A DNA stretch of 43,464 nucleotides from Haloechinothrix alba (GTDB taxonomy: Bacteria > Actinomycetota > Actinomycetes > Mycobacteriales > Pseudonocardiaceae). Below the pieces are notes generated by a model. The model saw nothing but the letters and a program-made list of their open reading frames with translations. It was not told the origin of the DNA and did no database searches. The stretch covers positions 1 to 43,464 of the forward strand of contig NZ_FZNW01000024.1 of NCBI RefSeq assembly GCF_900188115.1, written 5' to 3'. A program made the position numbers and the translations under genes. Positions 15,601-24,772 of the stretch are shown in pieces. Every line of letters begins with the position of its first letter. Within the stretch, counting starts at the first letter, position 1.

Positions 15601-16563
15601 ATGTCCCTCTGGGAACGGCTGCAGAGCGTGCTCGTCGCGGCGAGCGCGGTGGCAGGCACGCTCGCCGGCCTGGCGCTGCCGATCGGCGAGGCCGCGGGGC
15701 ACGTGGTGCTGCCTGCGCTGCTGCTGATGCTGACCGGGGTGTTCGTCCAGGTCGACGCGACGTCGCTCGGCGAGGCACGTCGCGCGCACACCGTCGTGGC
15801 CGCCAGCCTCGTCCTCAACTTCGTCTGGACGCCACTGCTGGCGTGGGCCTTGGGGACGGTCCTGCTCGGCCACAACCCGGACCTGCGGATCGGGCTGCTG
15901 CTGTTGCTGGTAACACCGTGCACCGACTGGTACCTCGTGTTCACCGGGCTCGCGCGGGGCCACATGGGTGTGGCCGCCGCGCTGCTGCCGATCAACCTCG
16001 TGCTGCAGCTGATGCTGCTGCCGCTGTACGTCATGCTGCTCGGCGGGCCGGTCACGTCGATAGCGCTCGGCACGATCGTCCAGGCCGTGTTGCTGGTCCT
16101 GCTTGTGCCTCTCGCGGCTGCGGTGCTACTGCGCTCGGCGAGCTCGCGCTGGGCGGGGGCGGGCCTGCGGGAGCGGGTGCTGGACCCCGTGGCGTCGGCA
16201 TCGGCGGTTCCGCTGCTGCTCGTGGCGGTGTTCGCGATGTTCGCCTGGCAGGCGCGCACCGTCGTCGAGCACGCGCTCGCCGTCGTCACCCTGCTCGGCC
16301 CGCTCGCCGTCTTCTTCGTCGTCATGCCTGCCGTGTCCACGGCTACCGGGCGGGCACTGCGGCTGCCGCGCAGCCAGCGGGTCACGCTGACGATGAGCAC
16401 GGTGGCCCGCAACTCGCCGATCGCGCTCGCGCTCGCGGTCGCCGCGTTCCCCGGCCGCCCGCTGATCGCGGTGAGCCTCGCCGTCGCCCCCCTGATCGAG
16501 CTCCCGGTACTCGCGCTGATCAGCCAGCTCGTCCGGGGTCGCAGCGACGCCCCTGCCGGGTAA
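15601..16563 (+). CDS. Acr3/bile-acid-symporter-family (BART) membrane transporter
   Basis: A 320-residue integral membrane protein with about nine to ten hydrophobic segments, beginning LVAASAVAGTLAGLALPIG. TPCTDWYLVFTGLARG around Cys107 resembles the conserved cysteine loop of Acr3-type arsenite exporters, and the internal arrangement fits the BASS/Acr3 superfamily. Its neighbour downstream is a metal-sensor/ATPase pair, supporting metalloid or metal export. The superfamily also contains bile acid and steroid sulfate transporters, so uptake of a steroid acid cannot be excluded in this locus. ATG 15601. Confidence 0.75.
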   Translation: MSLWERLQSVLVAASAVAGTLAGLALPIGEAAGHVVLPALLLMLTGVFVQVDATSLGEARRAHTVVAASLVLNFVWTPLLAWALGTVLLGHNPDLRIGLLLLLVTPCTDWYLVFTGLARGHMGVAAALLPINLVLQLMLLPLYVMLLGGPVTSIALGTIVQAVLLVLLVPLAAAVLLRSASSRWAGAGLRERVLDPVASASAVPLLLVAVFAMFAWQARTVVEHALAVVTLLGPLAVFFVVMPAVSTATGRALRLPRSQRVTLTMSTVARNSPIALALAVAAFPGRPLIAVSLAVAPLIELPVLALISQLVRGRSDAPAG

Positions 16564-16601
16564 GGCCGAACGCGGCCATCGGGACGCCGGACCGGACCGG
16601 G

Positions 16602-16636
16602 TTGATTCATCGCCCGAATGGAATATAATCGCCGCA
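16602..16636 (+). promoter_or_regulatory. Leaderless promoter of the metal-sensor operon
   Basis: TTGATT at 16602-16607 and a perfect TATAAT at 16624-16629 are separated by 16 bp. The ATG at 16636 lies six bases after the -10, so the transcript should start at the start codon. The AT-rich CGAATGGAATATAATCG segment is probably also the operator for the sensor. Confidence 0.7.
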
Positions 16637-16998
16637 TGGCGATGCGTATTGCGAGCGAGCCCGCGCGGCACACCGATCTGGATGCCGCGGTCTCGCTGTT
16701 CCACAGCCTCTCGGACAGCACGCGCCTGGCGATCGTTCACCGGCTCGCCATGGGGCGGGCACGGGTCACCGACCTGGTCGGCGAGCTCGGGCTGGCCCAA
16801 TCCACCGTGTCCAAGCACATCGCGTGCCTGCGCGGCTGCGGCCTCGTCGACGGCGAGCCGGAGGGCAGGCAGACCTTCTACGCCCTGGTCCGGCCCGAGC
16901 TGCTGGATGTGCTCACCGCGGCGGAGTCCGTACTCGACGCGACGGGAAACGCGGTGACGCTGTGCCCGACCTACGGCACGCACGGAGGTGAGTCATGA
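16636..16998 (+). CDS. CmtR-like ArsR/SmtB metal-responsive repressor
   Basis: A 120-residue ArsR-family repressor. The DNA-recognition helix STVSKHIACLRGCGLV carries Cys64 and Cys68, and Cys110 is in the C-terminal tail (VTLCPTYG). The three cysteines and their spacing copy CmtR of M. tuberculosis, whose Cys57, Cys61 and Cys102 bind Cd(II) or Pb(II). It is therefore likely a soft-metal sensor that releases DNA on metal binding. ATG 16636 is chosen because of the promoter position; an upstream ATG at 16618 would lie between the -35 and -10 elements. Its stop overlaps the ATPase start by 4 bp. Confidence 0.88.
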   Translation: MAMRIASEPARHTDLDAAVSLFHSLSDSTRLAIVHRLAMGRARVTDLVGELGLAQSTVSKHIACLRGCGLVDGEPEGRQTFYALVRPELLDVLTAAESVLDATGNAVTLCPTYGTHGGES

Positions 16999-18980
16999 GC
17001 GACGCGTGCGGGTGCGAGCACCCCGAGCCCGAGGAGGCGCAGCCGGGAACGTTCTGGCGGCTCCGCGAGGTCCGGTTCGCGGCCGCAGCCGGGGTGCTGC
17101 TGCTGGCAGGCTACGTCGCGGCCTGGTCGGGCGCCCCCAGCTGGAGCGTGCTCGCGGTACACGCCTGCGCGCTCGCGGCAGGCGGGTCGATGTTCGTGCC
17201 GGGCGCGCTGCGCGCGCTCGCGCGCGGCTCGGTCGGTGTCGGCACGTTGATGACCATCGCGGCGATCGGGGCGGTGCTGCTCGGCCAGGTCGGCGAGGCC
17301 GCGACGCTGGCGTTCCTGTACTCGCTCGCCGAGAGCCTCGAACAGTACTCGATCAGCCGCACCCGGCGCGGCCTGCGCGCCCTGCTTGACCTGGTGCCCC
17401 AGCAAGCCACCGCGCGGCGCGACGGGGTCGAGGTGACCGTGGCCACCGGCGACCTCGTTCCGGGGGACATCCTCGTGGTGCGTCCCGGTGAGCGCGTCGC
17501 CACCGACGGGCGGATCATCCACGGGCGCACGTCCCTGGATGTCTCCGCCATCACCGGGGAGTCGGTCCCTGTCGAGGCAGCCACCGGCGACGAGGTGCTC
17601 GCCGGGTCGATCAACGGCACCGGCGCCGTCGAGGTCCGCGTCACGCGCACGGTCCAGGACAACTCGCTGGCCAGGATCGTCTCCATCGTGCAGGCCGAGC
17701 AGGAGCGCAAGGGCGCCGGACAGCGGCTCGCCGACGCCGTCGCCAGGCCCCTCGTACCCGGGGTCATGGTGGCTGCAACGGTGATCGCCGCCGTCGGCTC
17801 CCTCGCGGGGGACCCGTCCGTGTGGATCGAACGCGCCCTCGTCGTGCTCGTGGCCGCCTCCCCGTGCGCGCTGGCGATCTCCGTCCCGGTGACCGTGATC
17901 TCCGCCGTCGGCGCGGCCAGCAGGCTCGGCGTACTGATCAAGGGAGGCGCGGCGCTCGAGTCGCTCGGCTCGGTACGCGGCATCGCCCTGGACAAGACCG
18001 GCACCCTCACCCGCAACGAGCCTGCTGCCATCGCGGTACGACCTGCGCACGGGGTGCATCGCACGCGGGTACTGTCCGTGGCTGCGGCGCTGGAGGCGCG
18101 CAGCGAGCACCCGCTCGCCCTCGCGATCGGCACCGCGGCCGCCGGGTCCCGTGACGGGGCAGACGTCACCCCGGCACGCGACGTCGAGTCGGTCACAGGG
18201 GCCGGGCTGACGGGGTGGCTCGACGGGCGGCCTGTGCGGCTGGGCAGGCCGGGCTGGATCGACCCCGGCGAGCTCGCCGCGGACGTCTCGGAGCTCCAGG
18301 AACGCGGGGCCACCGTGGTCTGCGTGGAATCCGACGGCGGAACCATCGGGGTGATCGCCGTCCGTGACGAGCTGCGCCGGGAAGCCCCTGAGGTCGTCGG
18401 CGGCCTGCGCGCGCGGGGCTACCGGGTCAGCATGCTCACCGGCGACAACACGGCCACCGCACGCTCGCTCGCCGCGGAGGCCGGCATCGACGCCACCGAG
18501 GTACACGCACAGCTACGTCCGGAGGACAAGGCCGACGTCATCCGCACCCTGAGGCGCCACGGCGCCACGGCGATGGTCGGTGACGGCGTGAACGACGCTC
18601 CCGCCCTGGCATCGGCGGATCCCGGCATCGCGATGGGCGCGATGGGCACGGACGTGGCCATCGAGACCGCCGACGTCGCGCTCATGGGCGAGGACCTGCG
18701 GCACCTCCCGCGCGCGCTGCGGCACGCCCGCCGCGCGCGCGGCATCATGCGGCAGAACCTCGGCCTGTCGGTGGCGATCATCGTCTGCCTCGTGCCGCTC
18801 GCGCTCACCGGCGTGCTCGGTCTGGCCGCGGTGGTACTGGTACACGAGCTCGCGGAAGTCGTCGTCATCGCCAACGGCGTCCGGGCAGGCCGCACCGGCA
18901 GGCGAACCGGGCTCGGCGAGGCACAACCGGGGGCCGTGGCCGCGGCAGGCATGTCCGGATCGGCCGGGCGTGCCGCCTGA
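16995..18980 (+). CDS. P1B-type heavy-metal-exporting ATPase
   Basis: A 661-residue P-type ATPase. The N-terminus begins MSDACGCEHPEPEE, a short possible metal-binding tail without a full HMA domain. The actuator motif TGES lies at 187-190, the membrane metal motif SPC at 289-291, the phosphorylation motif DKTGTLT at Asp333, and GDGVNDAPALA further on. The last membrane segments contain HELAEVVVIANG instead of the HEGG of P1B-4 pumps. Coupling (ATGA) to a CmtR-like sensor points to cadmium, lead or zinc export. It ends 19 bp from the convergent mce4 operon. Confidence 0.9.
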   Translation: MSDACGCEHPEPEEAQPGTFWRLREVRFAAAAGVLLLAGYVAAWSGAPSWSVLAVHACALAAGGSMFVPGALRALARGSVGVGTLMTIAAIGAVLLGQVGEAATLAFLYSLAESLEQYSISRTRRGLRALLDLVPQQATARRDGVEVTVATGDLVPGDILVVRPGERVATDGRIIHGRTSLDVSAITGESVPVEAATGDEVLAGSINGTGAVEVRVTRTVQDNSLARIVSIVQAEQERKGAGQRLADAVARPLVPGVMVAATVIAAVGSLAGDPSVWIERALVVLVAASPCALAISVPVTVISAVGAASRLGVLIKGGAALESLGSVRGIALDKTGTLTRNEPAAIAVRPAHGVHRTRVLSVAAALEARSEHPLALAIGTAAAGSRDGADVTPARDVESVTGAGLTGWLDGRPVRLGRPGWIDPGELAADVSELQERGATVVCVESDGGTIGVIAVRDELRREAPEVVGGLRARGYRVSMLTGDNTATARSLAAEAGIDATEVHAQLRPEDKADVIRTLRRHGATAMVGDGVNDAPALASADPGIAMGAMGTDVAIETADVALMGEDLRHLPRALRHARRARGIMRQNLGLSVAIIVCLVPLALTGVLGLAAVVLVHELAEVVVIANGVRAGRTGRRTGLGEAQPGAVAAAGMSGSAGRAA

Positions 18981-18999
18981 CGCCACGCTCCTCGCGTGG

Positions 19000-19527
19000 T
19001 CAGATCACGTCGATCGCGGAGACCCGCCACTCCCCGTCGACCTTCTCCGCGGTCACGTCAAGGGTCGCCGTCCGGGACTCGGGGGCGCCGCCCTCCGCGC
19101 TCCGCGTCTGCTGGTCGAGGAAGACGAGCAGCGTCGCCGTCTCGCCATCGAGCTCCCGGACCCCGATCGAGCGGATCGTGCTCGTCCGGACGAGGTCCTC
19201 CTCTGCCGCTCGCCGCGCCACGGCGTCGAACCGCTCGCGGTGCTCGGCCGCGGCCTCGCCCGTCAGCCCCATCTCGACGGCGCGTTCGGTACGTTCCAGG
19301 TTGGTGTGGTCGTAGGAGAATACGGCGCGCAGCGTAGCGCCGACGCTCTCGAGGACCTCGCTGGTGGCCTCGGTATCGGCAAGCGCGAGGTTGTCCCCCG
19401 AGCCGCCGCGCAGCTCGTGCGCGCGCAGCCCGAACCACACCGAGCACGCGACCGCGACGGCGAGCACGGCGCTCAGTAGTACCACGACGGTCCGCCTGTC
19501 GAGAACAGTCCTCGCACGCCGGGTCAT
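19000..19527 (-). CDS. mas4B: Mce-associated membrane protein (Mas4B-like)
   Basis: A 175-residue protein with one N-terminal membrane segment (about 13-35, VVVLLSAVLAVAVACSVWFG) and an extracytoplasmic domain with the FSYDHTNLERTERAVEMGLTG pattern typical of Mce-associated proteins; it ends WRVSAIDVI. These proteins stabilise Mce complexes in the envelope. It matches Rv3492c in position, as last gene of the mce4 operon. ATG 19527 overlaps the preceding stop by 4 bp. Confidence 0.85.
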   Translation of the reverse strand: MTRRARTVLDRRTVVVLLSAVLAVAVACSVWFGLRAHELRGGSGDNLALADTEATSEVLESVGATLRAVFSYDHTNLERTERAVEMGLTGEAAAEHRERFDAVARRAAEEDLVRTSTIRSIGVRELDGETATLLVFLDQQTRSAEGGAPESRTATLDVTAEKVDGEWRVSAIDVI

Positions 19528-20051
19528 GAGGCGACCTCGACTCCGGTGATCTTCCACCCGTCGTCCGTATCGGCAAGGGAGGCGTTCATGCGCCGCGTCT
19601 CGGAGACCGCCTCCTCACCGCCCCCCGCCAGGTCCACCTCGAGCACGGCGATGACCCGTGCCGAGTCCTGGTACGGGTCTATGTCGGTCACGGCCGCCCG
19701 CAGCATCCGGGCGGTGGAGACCGTCTCGTCGCGTTCCGCCCGATCCCGCTGGCTCTCCCTGCCCCCGCGGAGGTCCTCGTGCAGATCGCCTGCCGTCACC
19801 GCGAGCCACTCGTCGAGATCGTCCTCGATTGAGCGGTGGTCGATCGTGTGCAGCGCGACGAGACCCTCGGTCGCCGCCTCCAGCGCGGCGTCGCGCTCGT
19901 TCGCCACCGACAGCTCGGAGTCCTGCGCCGCCGATGCCCACGACCAGCCGAACCAGCCTGCGGCGAGCACCGCGAGCACGGTCAGCACGAGCAAGCTGTC
20001 GCGTACCGGGTCGCCGGAGGTCGCGATCCGCCGACTACCGAGAAGCCTCAA
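19524..20051 (-). CDS. mas4A: Mce-associated membrane protein (Mas4A-like)
   Basis: A 175-residue protein with one membrane segment at about 19-40 (LLVLTVLAVLAAGWFGWSWA) and an extracytoplasmic part ending DDGWKITGVEVAS. It is a paralogue of the following gene and matches Rv3493c by position. The start is TTG 20051, overlapping the mce4F stop as TTGA, with GGGAG eight bases upstream; no ATG in the frame would keep the membrane segment. Confidence 0.82.
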   Translation of the reverse strand: MRLLGSRRIATSGDPVRDSLLVLTVLAVLAAGWFGWSWASAAQDSELSVANERDAALEAATEGLVALHTIDHRSIEDDLDEWLAVTAGDLHEDLRGGRESQRDRAERDETVSTARMLRAAVTDIDPYQDSARVIAVLEVDLAGGGEEAVSETRRMNASLADTDDGWKITGVEVAS

Positions 20052-21304
20052 TCCGTGACTCCCAGCAAGTCCGCGAAGTCCCCGGGAGCATCCTGCTGCG
20101 TCGGCAGGTCGAGCAGGCCGGGCAGGTTCCCGTCCGGTTGTTGCCCCGCGTCCTGACCGTCGCCCTGGCCGCCGCCCGGCTCGGCCACCTCGACGGGCTC
20201 ACCCTTGTACGGGGCGTTCTGCGACCCTCGCACCGCGATGGGGCTTCCCGGCGGCTCGGCGCAGTACGCTTCCGTGTTCGGCTCGACCTCCTCGAAGTCG
20301 TTCGCGGGGCGCTGTTCGGTTCCCTCGTAACCGCGCATGCACGATGGTGGGTCGAAGAAGTTGAACACGAGCCCCAGCTTGCCCTTGCCGTCCTCGCTGA
20401 CGGTGTTCGGGAACGCGGAGAGCATGCTGAAGTTCACCATCAACTGCTCGGTCGAGTCGGTACGCACCTCCATGATATCCGCCGTCGTCAGCAGGTTGGC
20501 CAGTAGCAAACCCATGTCGTTGCCCGAGGTCCTGAGGAACTCGCTCACCTGCTGACCGACCTGGGGAGTGCGGTCGATGACCTTCCGGATGTCGGAGTCG
20601 GACTCGGCGAACTGCTCGGCGATGTCCTTGAGGCCGCTGGAGAACTCCGTGATGTTGTCCGCGTTGCGCCGCTGGTTGTCGAGCACGGTCCGGCCGGACG
20701 AGAGCAGCTGCCGCGTCTCGGGAAGGCTCTCCTGTGCCCGCTCGGTGAAGGAGTGCGCGGTATCCAGCAACACCTGCAGGTCCTGGCCCGCCCCGGAGAA
20801 CGCCAGGTCGGCCTCGGTGACCACGGTGCGCAGCGACTCCGTGTCGACGCTGCTGACCAGCTCGTCGAGGCTGGTGAGCACATCGTACGAGGGAACGGGG
20901 ATCCCGGTGTCGTCCTGGGAGATCACCGACCCGTCCTCGAGGTACGGCTCACCGCCGCTCTGTGGTCGCAGGTCGACATACTGCTCCCCGACAGCCGACC
21001 GGTTCGTCACGGTCGCCGTGGTGTCCGCCGGTATCGGCGGGGCGTCCTCGCTGATGTCGAGATCGACATCGATACCCCCCTCGCTCAGCCGCAAGGAGGC
21101 CACCTCACCCACCTCGACGCCGCGGTAGGCCACCTGCGCGCCCTCGAAGATCCCTCCCGAGTCGGCGAACTGCGCCGTGACCACGTACCCGCGGGGGCCG
21201 AACAGCCGGTCCAGTCCCGCGTAGTTGAGCCCGACATAGGCCACCGAGAGTGTGGCGATCACGACGAAGGCCGCCAGCTTGATACGGGTGTTCCTGGTCA
21301 GCAT
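20048..21304 (-). CDS. mce4F: Mce4F, MlaD-domain substrate-binding subunit
   Basis: A 418-residue Mce-family protein. A single N-terminal membrane anchor (about 8-28) is followed by an MlaD domain (about 38-115, YVVTAQFADSGGIFEGAQVA) and a long helical Mce region with repeated hydrophobic heptads, then a Pro/Gly/Gln-rich tail. Mce subunits A-F assemble into a hexameric tunnel that carries lipids through the periplasm; the Mce4 system imports sterols. The ATG overlaps the mce4E stop by one base (TGATG). Confidence 0.9.
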   Translation of the reverse strand: MLTRNTRIKLAAFVVIATLSVAYVGLNYAGLDRLFGPRGYVVTAQFADSGGIFEGAQVAYRGVEVGEVASLRLSEGGIDVDLDISEDAPPIPADTTATVTNRSAVGEQYVDLRPQSGGEPYLEDGSVISQDDTGIPVPSYDVLTSLDELVSSVDTESLRTVVTEADLAFSGAGQDLQVLLDTAHSFTERAQESLPETRQLLSSGRTVLDNQRRNADNITEFSSGLKDIAEQFAESDSDIRKVIDRTPQVGQQVSEFLRTSGNDMGLLLANLLTTADIMEVRTDSTEQLMVNFSMLSAFPNTVSEDGKGKLGLVFNFFDPPSCMRGYEGTEQRPANDFEEVEPNTEAYCAEPPGSPIAVRGSQNAPYKGEPVEVAEPGGGQGDGQDAGQQPDGNLPGLLDLPTQQDAPGDFADLLGVTD

Positions 21305-22530
21305 CAGCGACCTCCGAGTAGTGCGCCTGGCACGCCGAGCAGACCACCGTCACCGCCGGTCGAGCCGTCGGTGCCGCTGCCGGACTGCGGGAGCGGCAGC
21401 TCGGGAAGGTTCGGGGCGCCCCTGCTGCCTCCGCCGGGCTCGGCCTGCTCGGTGCCGCCTTGTGGCTCGCTGCCCGGGGTCTCGAACAACCCGAGCGGTG
21501 GCTGGCTCGAGTTGCGGATGTTGTCGATGAGCTTGTCCAGCTTCAACTCGAACTCCACATCGACGTTGGCGTAGTCGCCCTTCACCACGTCGCCTGCGTT
21601 CCACGGCAGCGGGTACGTCGGCAGGATCTTGAGTGCCTCGATGAGGTCGGCGTCGGCTTCGGCGAGCTTGCGTAGGACCGGTTCCAGCGCGCGCAGGTTC
21701 TCCACCACCTGGTCCCTGCTCTGCTCGATCGTGTCCACCGTGACGTCGGAGAGCTCGTCGAGCGCGCCGAGCGCGTTGACGAGCTCGTCCCGCTGCTCGG
21801 AGACCACTCGCAACCCCGGCTCGAGCTCGTCGAGAGCCGTGGCGAGATGGTCGTTCTCCGCGCGCAGGGTTCCGGACAGCTCGTCGAGGCCGTCGATGGC
21901 ACGCACGATCTCGTCCTTCTGGCCGTCGAGAGACCGGGTGAGCTCCTCGGCATGCGACAGCAGGGCCTTGATCTCCGGCTCGTTACCGGACATCGCGGCG
22001 TTGAGCTCCTCGGCGATGTCCCGCAGCTGGTCGATACCGCCGCCGGACAGCAGCAGCGACAGCGCCCCGAGCACCTCCTCCAGTTCGACGCCCCGGCTGG
22101 TCCGGGCGAGCGGGATCGTCGCGCCGTCGGCGAGCGTGCCCTTGGCCTGACCGTCCTCCGGCTCGCGCAGCTCGACGAACTTCTCCCCGAGCAGGCTGGA
22201 CTGACGCAGGTCGGCTTCGGCGTTGGCCGGTAGCTCGATGTCGCCGTTGACGGTCATCGTCACCTCGGCCGATTTGGTGTCCTCCGCGAGCGCGATGTGG
22301 TCCACCCGCCCGATCGAGACGTCGTTCACCCGTACGCTGGCGTGCGGAACGAGGTCGAGCACGTCGTCGAACTCCGCCGTCACGCGGTACGGATCCTCAC
22401 CGACATCGGCCCCACCGGGCAGCGGCGCGTTGTACAGGCCGGAAAAGCCCGCCTCACCGCACGCCGCCAGCACGACAGCGCACACGAGCGCCACGGGCAC
22501 GAGGACCAGTCGCCTGGCGAGCACGCTCAT
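21304..22530 (-). CDS. mce4E: Mce4E lipoprotein subunit
   Basis: A 408-residue Mce protein that is the lipoprotein of the set. Signal peptide 1-23 ends in the lipobox LAAC with lipidated Cys24. An MlaD domain lies around 45-125 and a helical domain follows, with a Gly/Pro/Ser-rich end. This matches LprN, the fifth subunit (Rv3495c), in position and type. The lipid anchor would replace the membrane helix of other subunits. The start overlaps the mce4D stop. Confidence 0.9.
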   Translation of the reverse strand: MSVLARRLVLVPVALVCAVVLAACGEAGFSGLYNAPLPGGADVGEDPYRVTAEFDDVLDLVPHASVRVNDVSIGRVDHIALAEDTKSAEVTMTVNGDIELPANAEADLRQSSLLGEKFVELREPEDGQAKGTLADGATIPLARTSRGVELEEVLGALSLLLSGGGIDQLRDIAEELNAAMSGNEPEIKALLSHAEELTRSLDGQKDEIVRAIDGLDELSGTLRAENDHLATALDELEPGLRVVSEQRDELVNALGALDELSDVTVDTIEQSRDQVVENLRALEPVLRKLAEADADLIEALKILPTYPLPWNAGDVVKGDYANVDVEFELKLDKLIDNIRNSSQPPLGLFETPGSEPQGGTEQAEPGGGSRGAPNLPELPLPQSGSGTDGSTGGDGGLLGVPGALLGGR

Positions 22531-23723
22531 CAGCCACCTCCCTCCGCGTCGACGAGTACGTCCGCGAGCGGCAGCGGCAGGTCAGGCAACTCACCGTCGT
22601 TGAGCGAGGCGACGATCTCCGAGACGGGCGGCAGCTGCACCGCGCCGTCGAGCACGGGCTGGATCTTCTCGCAGGCACCGGCGACATCCACGGGCACCTC
22701 CTCGGGCTGGCTCGCGTTGAGCAGGCGGCACAACGTCATCACCGGCGGGAAGGTGAGCTCGTTGAGGTTGCCGCGCACCGCGATCGTGCCCGACGCGGCG
22801 TCGTAGGTGTTGATGAAGTTGTTCATGGCGTTCGGCCCGATGTCGAGCACCTCGGCCACCGAGTCCCGGTGATCGACCAGCTCCTTGGTCAGCGCGGAGA
22901 GCTTCTCCACATTGGAGGACAGTAGTTCCTCGTTCTCGTCGACGAAGCCGTTCACGTCGTCGAGCGCGACCGCCAGCGAGCTCAGCGCCGCGTCGACGTC
23001 GCCGGACTCCCCGGAGAGGAAGCCGGTGACGTCGGCCATCGTGTCGAACAACTCGTCGAGCTGCTTGTCACTCCTGGCGAGCATCGTGGTGAACTCGCCG
23101 AGATGCTCGACAGTGTCGAAGAGGTCGTTGCCGGACTGGTCGAAGGTCCTCGACAGCTCGGCGAGCCGCGTCACCGTGTTGTTGAGGTTCTTGCCGGTGC
23201 CGTCCAGGTTCTCCGCCATCGTGTCGAGGGCCCCGGACAGCGACCCGTCGGAGTTCGCCCCCTCGGGACCCAGGTCCTTCGCCAGCGTGTCCAGGCTCTC
23301 GAAGAGCTCGTCCAGCTCGACCGGCGTCGCCGTCCGCTCCGAGGGGATCACCGCACCGGACTCCATGACCTCGCCCGACTCGTAGACCGGTGTCAGCTGC
23401 ACGTAGCGGTCACTCACCAGGCTCGGGGCGACGACGACGGCGTTGGCATCGGCAGGTACATCCACGTCGTCCTGCACGGCGAGGTCGACACGCACGTGCT
23501 CCCCCTCCGGTTCGACGTTGGTCACGCTTCCCACCTCGATGCCGAGCACGCGCACGGACGAGTCCGCGTACAACCCCACCGCCCTGTCGAAGTACGCGGT
23601 CAGCTCGGTGCCCTCGTCGTCGCGCAGCGCCAGCCACGCCACGGCGCTGATCATCAGCACGAGCACGCAACCGAGGGCGATGGCGCGGGCCGGGCCACCG
23701 GCCTTGTGCAGCAGGCTCACCAT
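22530..23723 (-). CDS. mce4D: Mce4D, MlaD-domain subunit
   Basis: A 397-residue Mce-family protein with a membrane anchor at about 13-33 (ARAIALGCVLVLMISAVAWL), an MlaD domain (about 38-120, with VGLYADSSVRVLGIEVGSV) and a helical tunnel domain. ATG 23723 overlaps the preceding TGA by one base and has an AGGGAG site; a GTG directly in front would add one residue. Fourth subunit of the sterol importer. Confidence 0.9.
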   Translation of the reverse strand: MVSLLHKAGGPARAIALGCVLVLMISAVAWLALRDDEGTELTAYFDRAVGLYADSSVRVLGIEVGSVTNVEPEGEHVRVDLAVQDDVDVPADANAVVVAPSLVSDRYVQLTPVYESGEVMESGAVIPSERTATPVELDELFESLDTLAKDLGPEGANSDGSLSGALDTMAENLDGTGKNLNNTVTRLAELSRTFDQSGNDLFDTVEHLGEFTTMLARSDKQLDELFDTMADVTGFLSGESGDVDAALSSLAVALDDVNGFVDENEELLSSNVEKLSALTKELVDHRDSVAEVLDIGPNAMNNFINTYDAASGTIAVRGNLNELTFPPVMTLCRLLNASQPEEVPVDVAGACEKIQPVLDGAVQLPPVSEIVASLNDGELPDLPLPLADVLVDAEGGG

Positions 23724-24772
23724 CACTCCCTCTCAATCCCCTGGTCGGGCGCGGCCACCGGCCTCTCGCAGCCTTCCGGGTTGTTCTCGTAGTCGCCGAT
23801 CCGGAAGCTCGGCGGCAGGAAGCCGCAGAAGTAGCCCTCGAACCACCTGCCGTTGCCCAGCGCGTTGCCGCCGAGGCGGGTGAAGGGGGCCAGCAGCTCG
23901 AGGCTGCGGGAGAGGTTGTCCTGGTTCTCCTTCAGGACGTCGGTGACCTCGTCCAGCGTCTGCAGTGTCGGCCGCAGCTGCGCGCGGTTGTCGGCGACCA
24001 GACCGGACAGCTGCTGCGAGACCTCCTGCGTACCGGAAAGCAGCCGGTCGATGGCTTCCTTACGGCTCTGCAGCTCGGACAGCAGCAGGTTCGCGTCCTC
24101 GATCACCTTCTGCACCCGCTCGGTGCGGCTGGACAGCAGCTCGGAAATCTGCTCGGTGTTGGACAGCAGCCGCTTCAGCTCCTCGTCGCGGGAGGCCACC
24201 GTCTCGGACAGCGCGGACAGGCCGTTCAACGCCTCCTGCGTGTGCTCCGGTGTGTCGCTGAACGTCTCCGATATGGTGTCGAAGCTCTCGGCGAGCTGCT
24301 CGGTGTCCACTTCGGAGGACGTTTCCTCCAGCTGATCGAAGGCGTCCTGGATATCGAACGGGGTGGTGGTCCGCTCGGCGGGGATCGGTTCGTTCGGATC
24401 GAGGCGCCCGTCGCCGCGCGGGGTCAGCGTCAGCATCTTCTCGCCGAGCAAGCTCTTGATCTCGATCGCCGCAGTCGAGCCGGCCCCGAGCCGCGAGGCC
24501 GACTCCCGCCCCTGCCTGTCGACCCGGAAGGTGGCCAGCACCTGGGTGCCGTCCAGCTCCACGCCGGTGACCTCGCCGACCTTGACCCCGGCGAGCTGGA
24601 CCTCGTCGCCGTCCTTCAGACCCGCGGACTCCGCGAAGTGCGCGGAGTAGGTCGTTCCCCCGCCGATGATCGGCAGGTCCTTCGCGTTGTACGCCGCGAA
24701 CAGCGACAGCAGCAGTAGCACCACCGTCACGGCACCGACGGTGGTCTGGTCGCGCGACTTCAGCGGTTTCAT
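23723..24772 (-). CDS. mce4C: Mce4C, MlaD-domain subunit
   Basis: A 349-residue Mce-family protein. Membrane anchor about 10-30 (TTVGAVTVVLLLLSLFAAYN), MlaD domain about 38-115 (AGLKDGDEVQLAGVKVGEV), then heptad-rich helical region. A short Cys-containing tail (FCGFLPPSFRIGD, then EGCERPVAAP) closes the protein. ATG 24772 overlaps the mce4B stop by 4 bp (ATGA) and gives the usual short basic N-terminus; longer versions would intrude far into mce4B. Confidence 0.9.
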   Translation of the reverse strand: MKPLKSRDQTTVGAVTVVLLLLSLFAAYNAKDLPIIGGGTTYSAHFAESAGLKDGDEVQLAGVKVGEVTGVELDGTQVLATFRVDRQGRESASRLGAGSTAAIEIKSLLGEKMLTLTPRGDGRLDPNEPIPAERTTTPFDIQDAFDQLEETSSEVDTEQLAESFDTISETFSDTPEHTQEALNGLSALSETVASRDEELKRLLSNTEQISELLSSRTERVQKVIEDANLLLSELQSRKEAIDRLLSGTQEVSQQLSGLVADNRAQLRPTLQTLDEVTDVLKENQDNLSRSLELLAPFTRLGGNALGNGRWFEGYFCGFLPPSFRIGDYENNPEGCERPVAAPDQGIERE

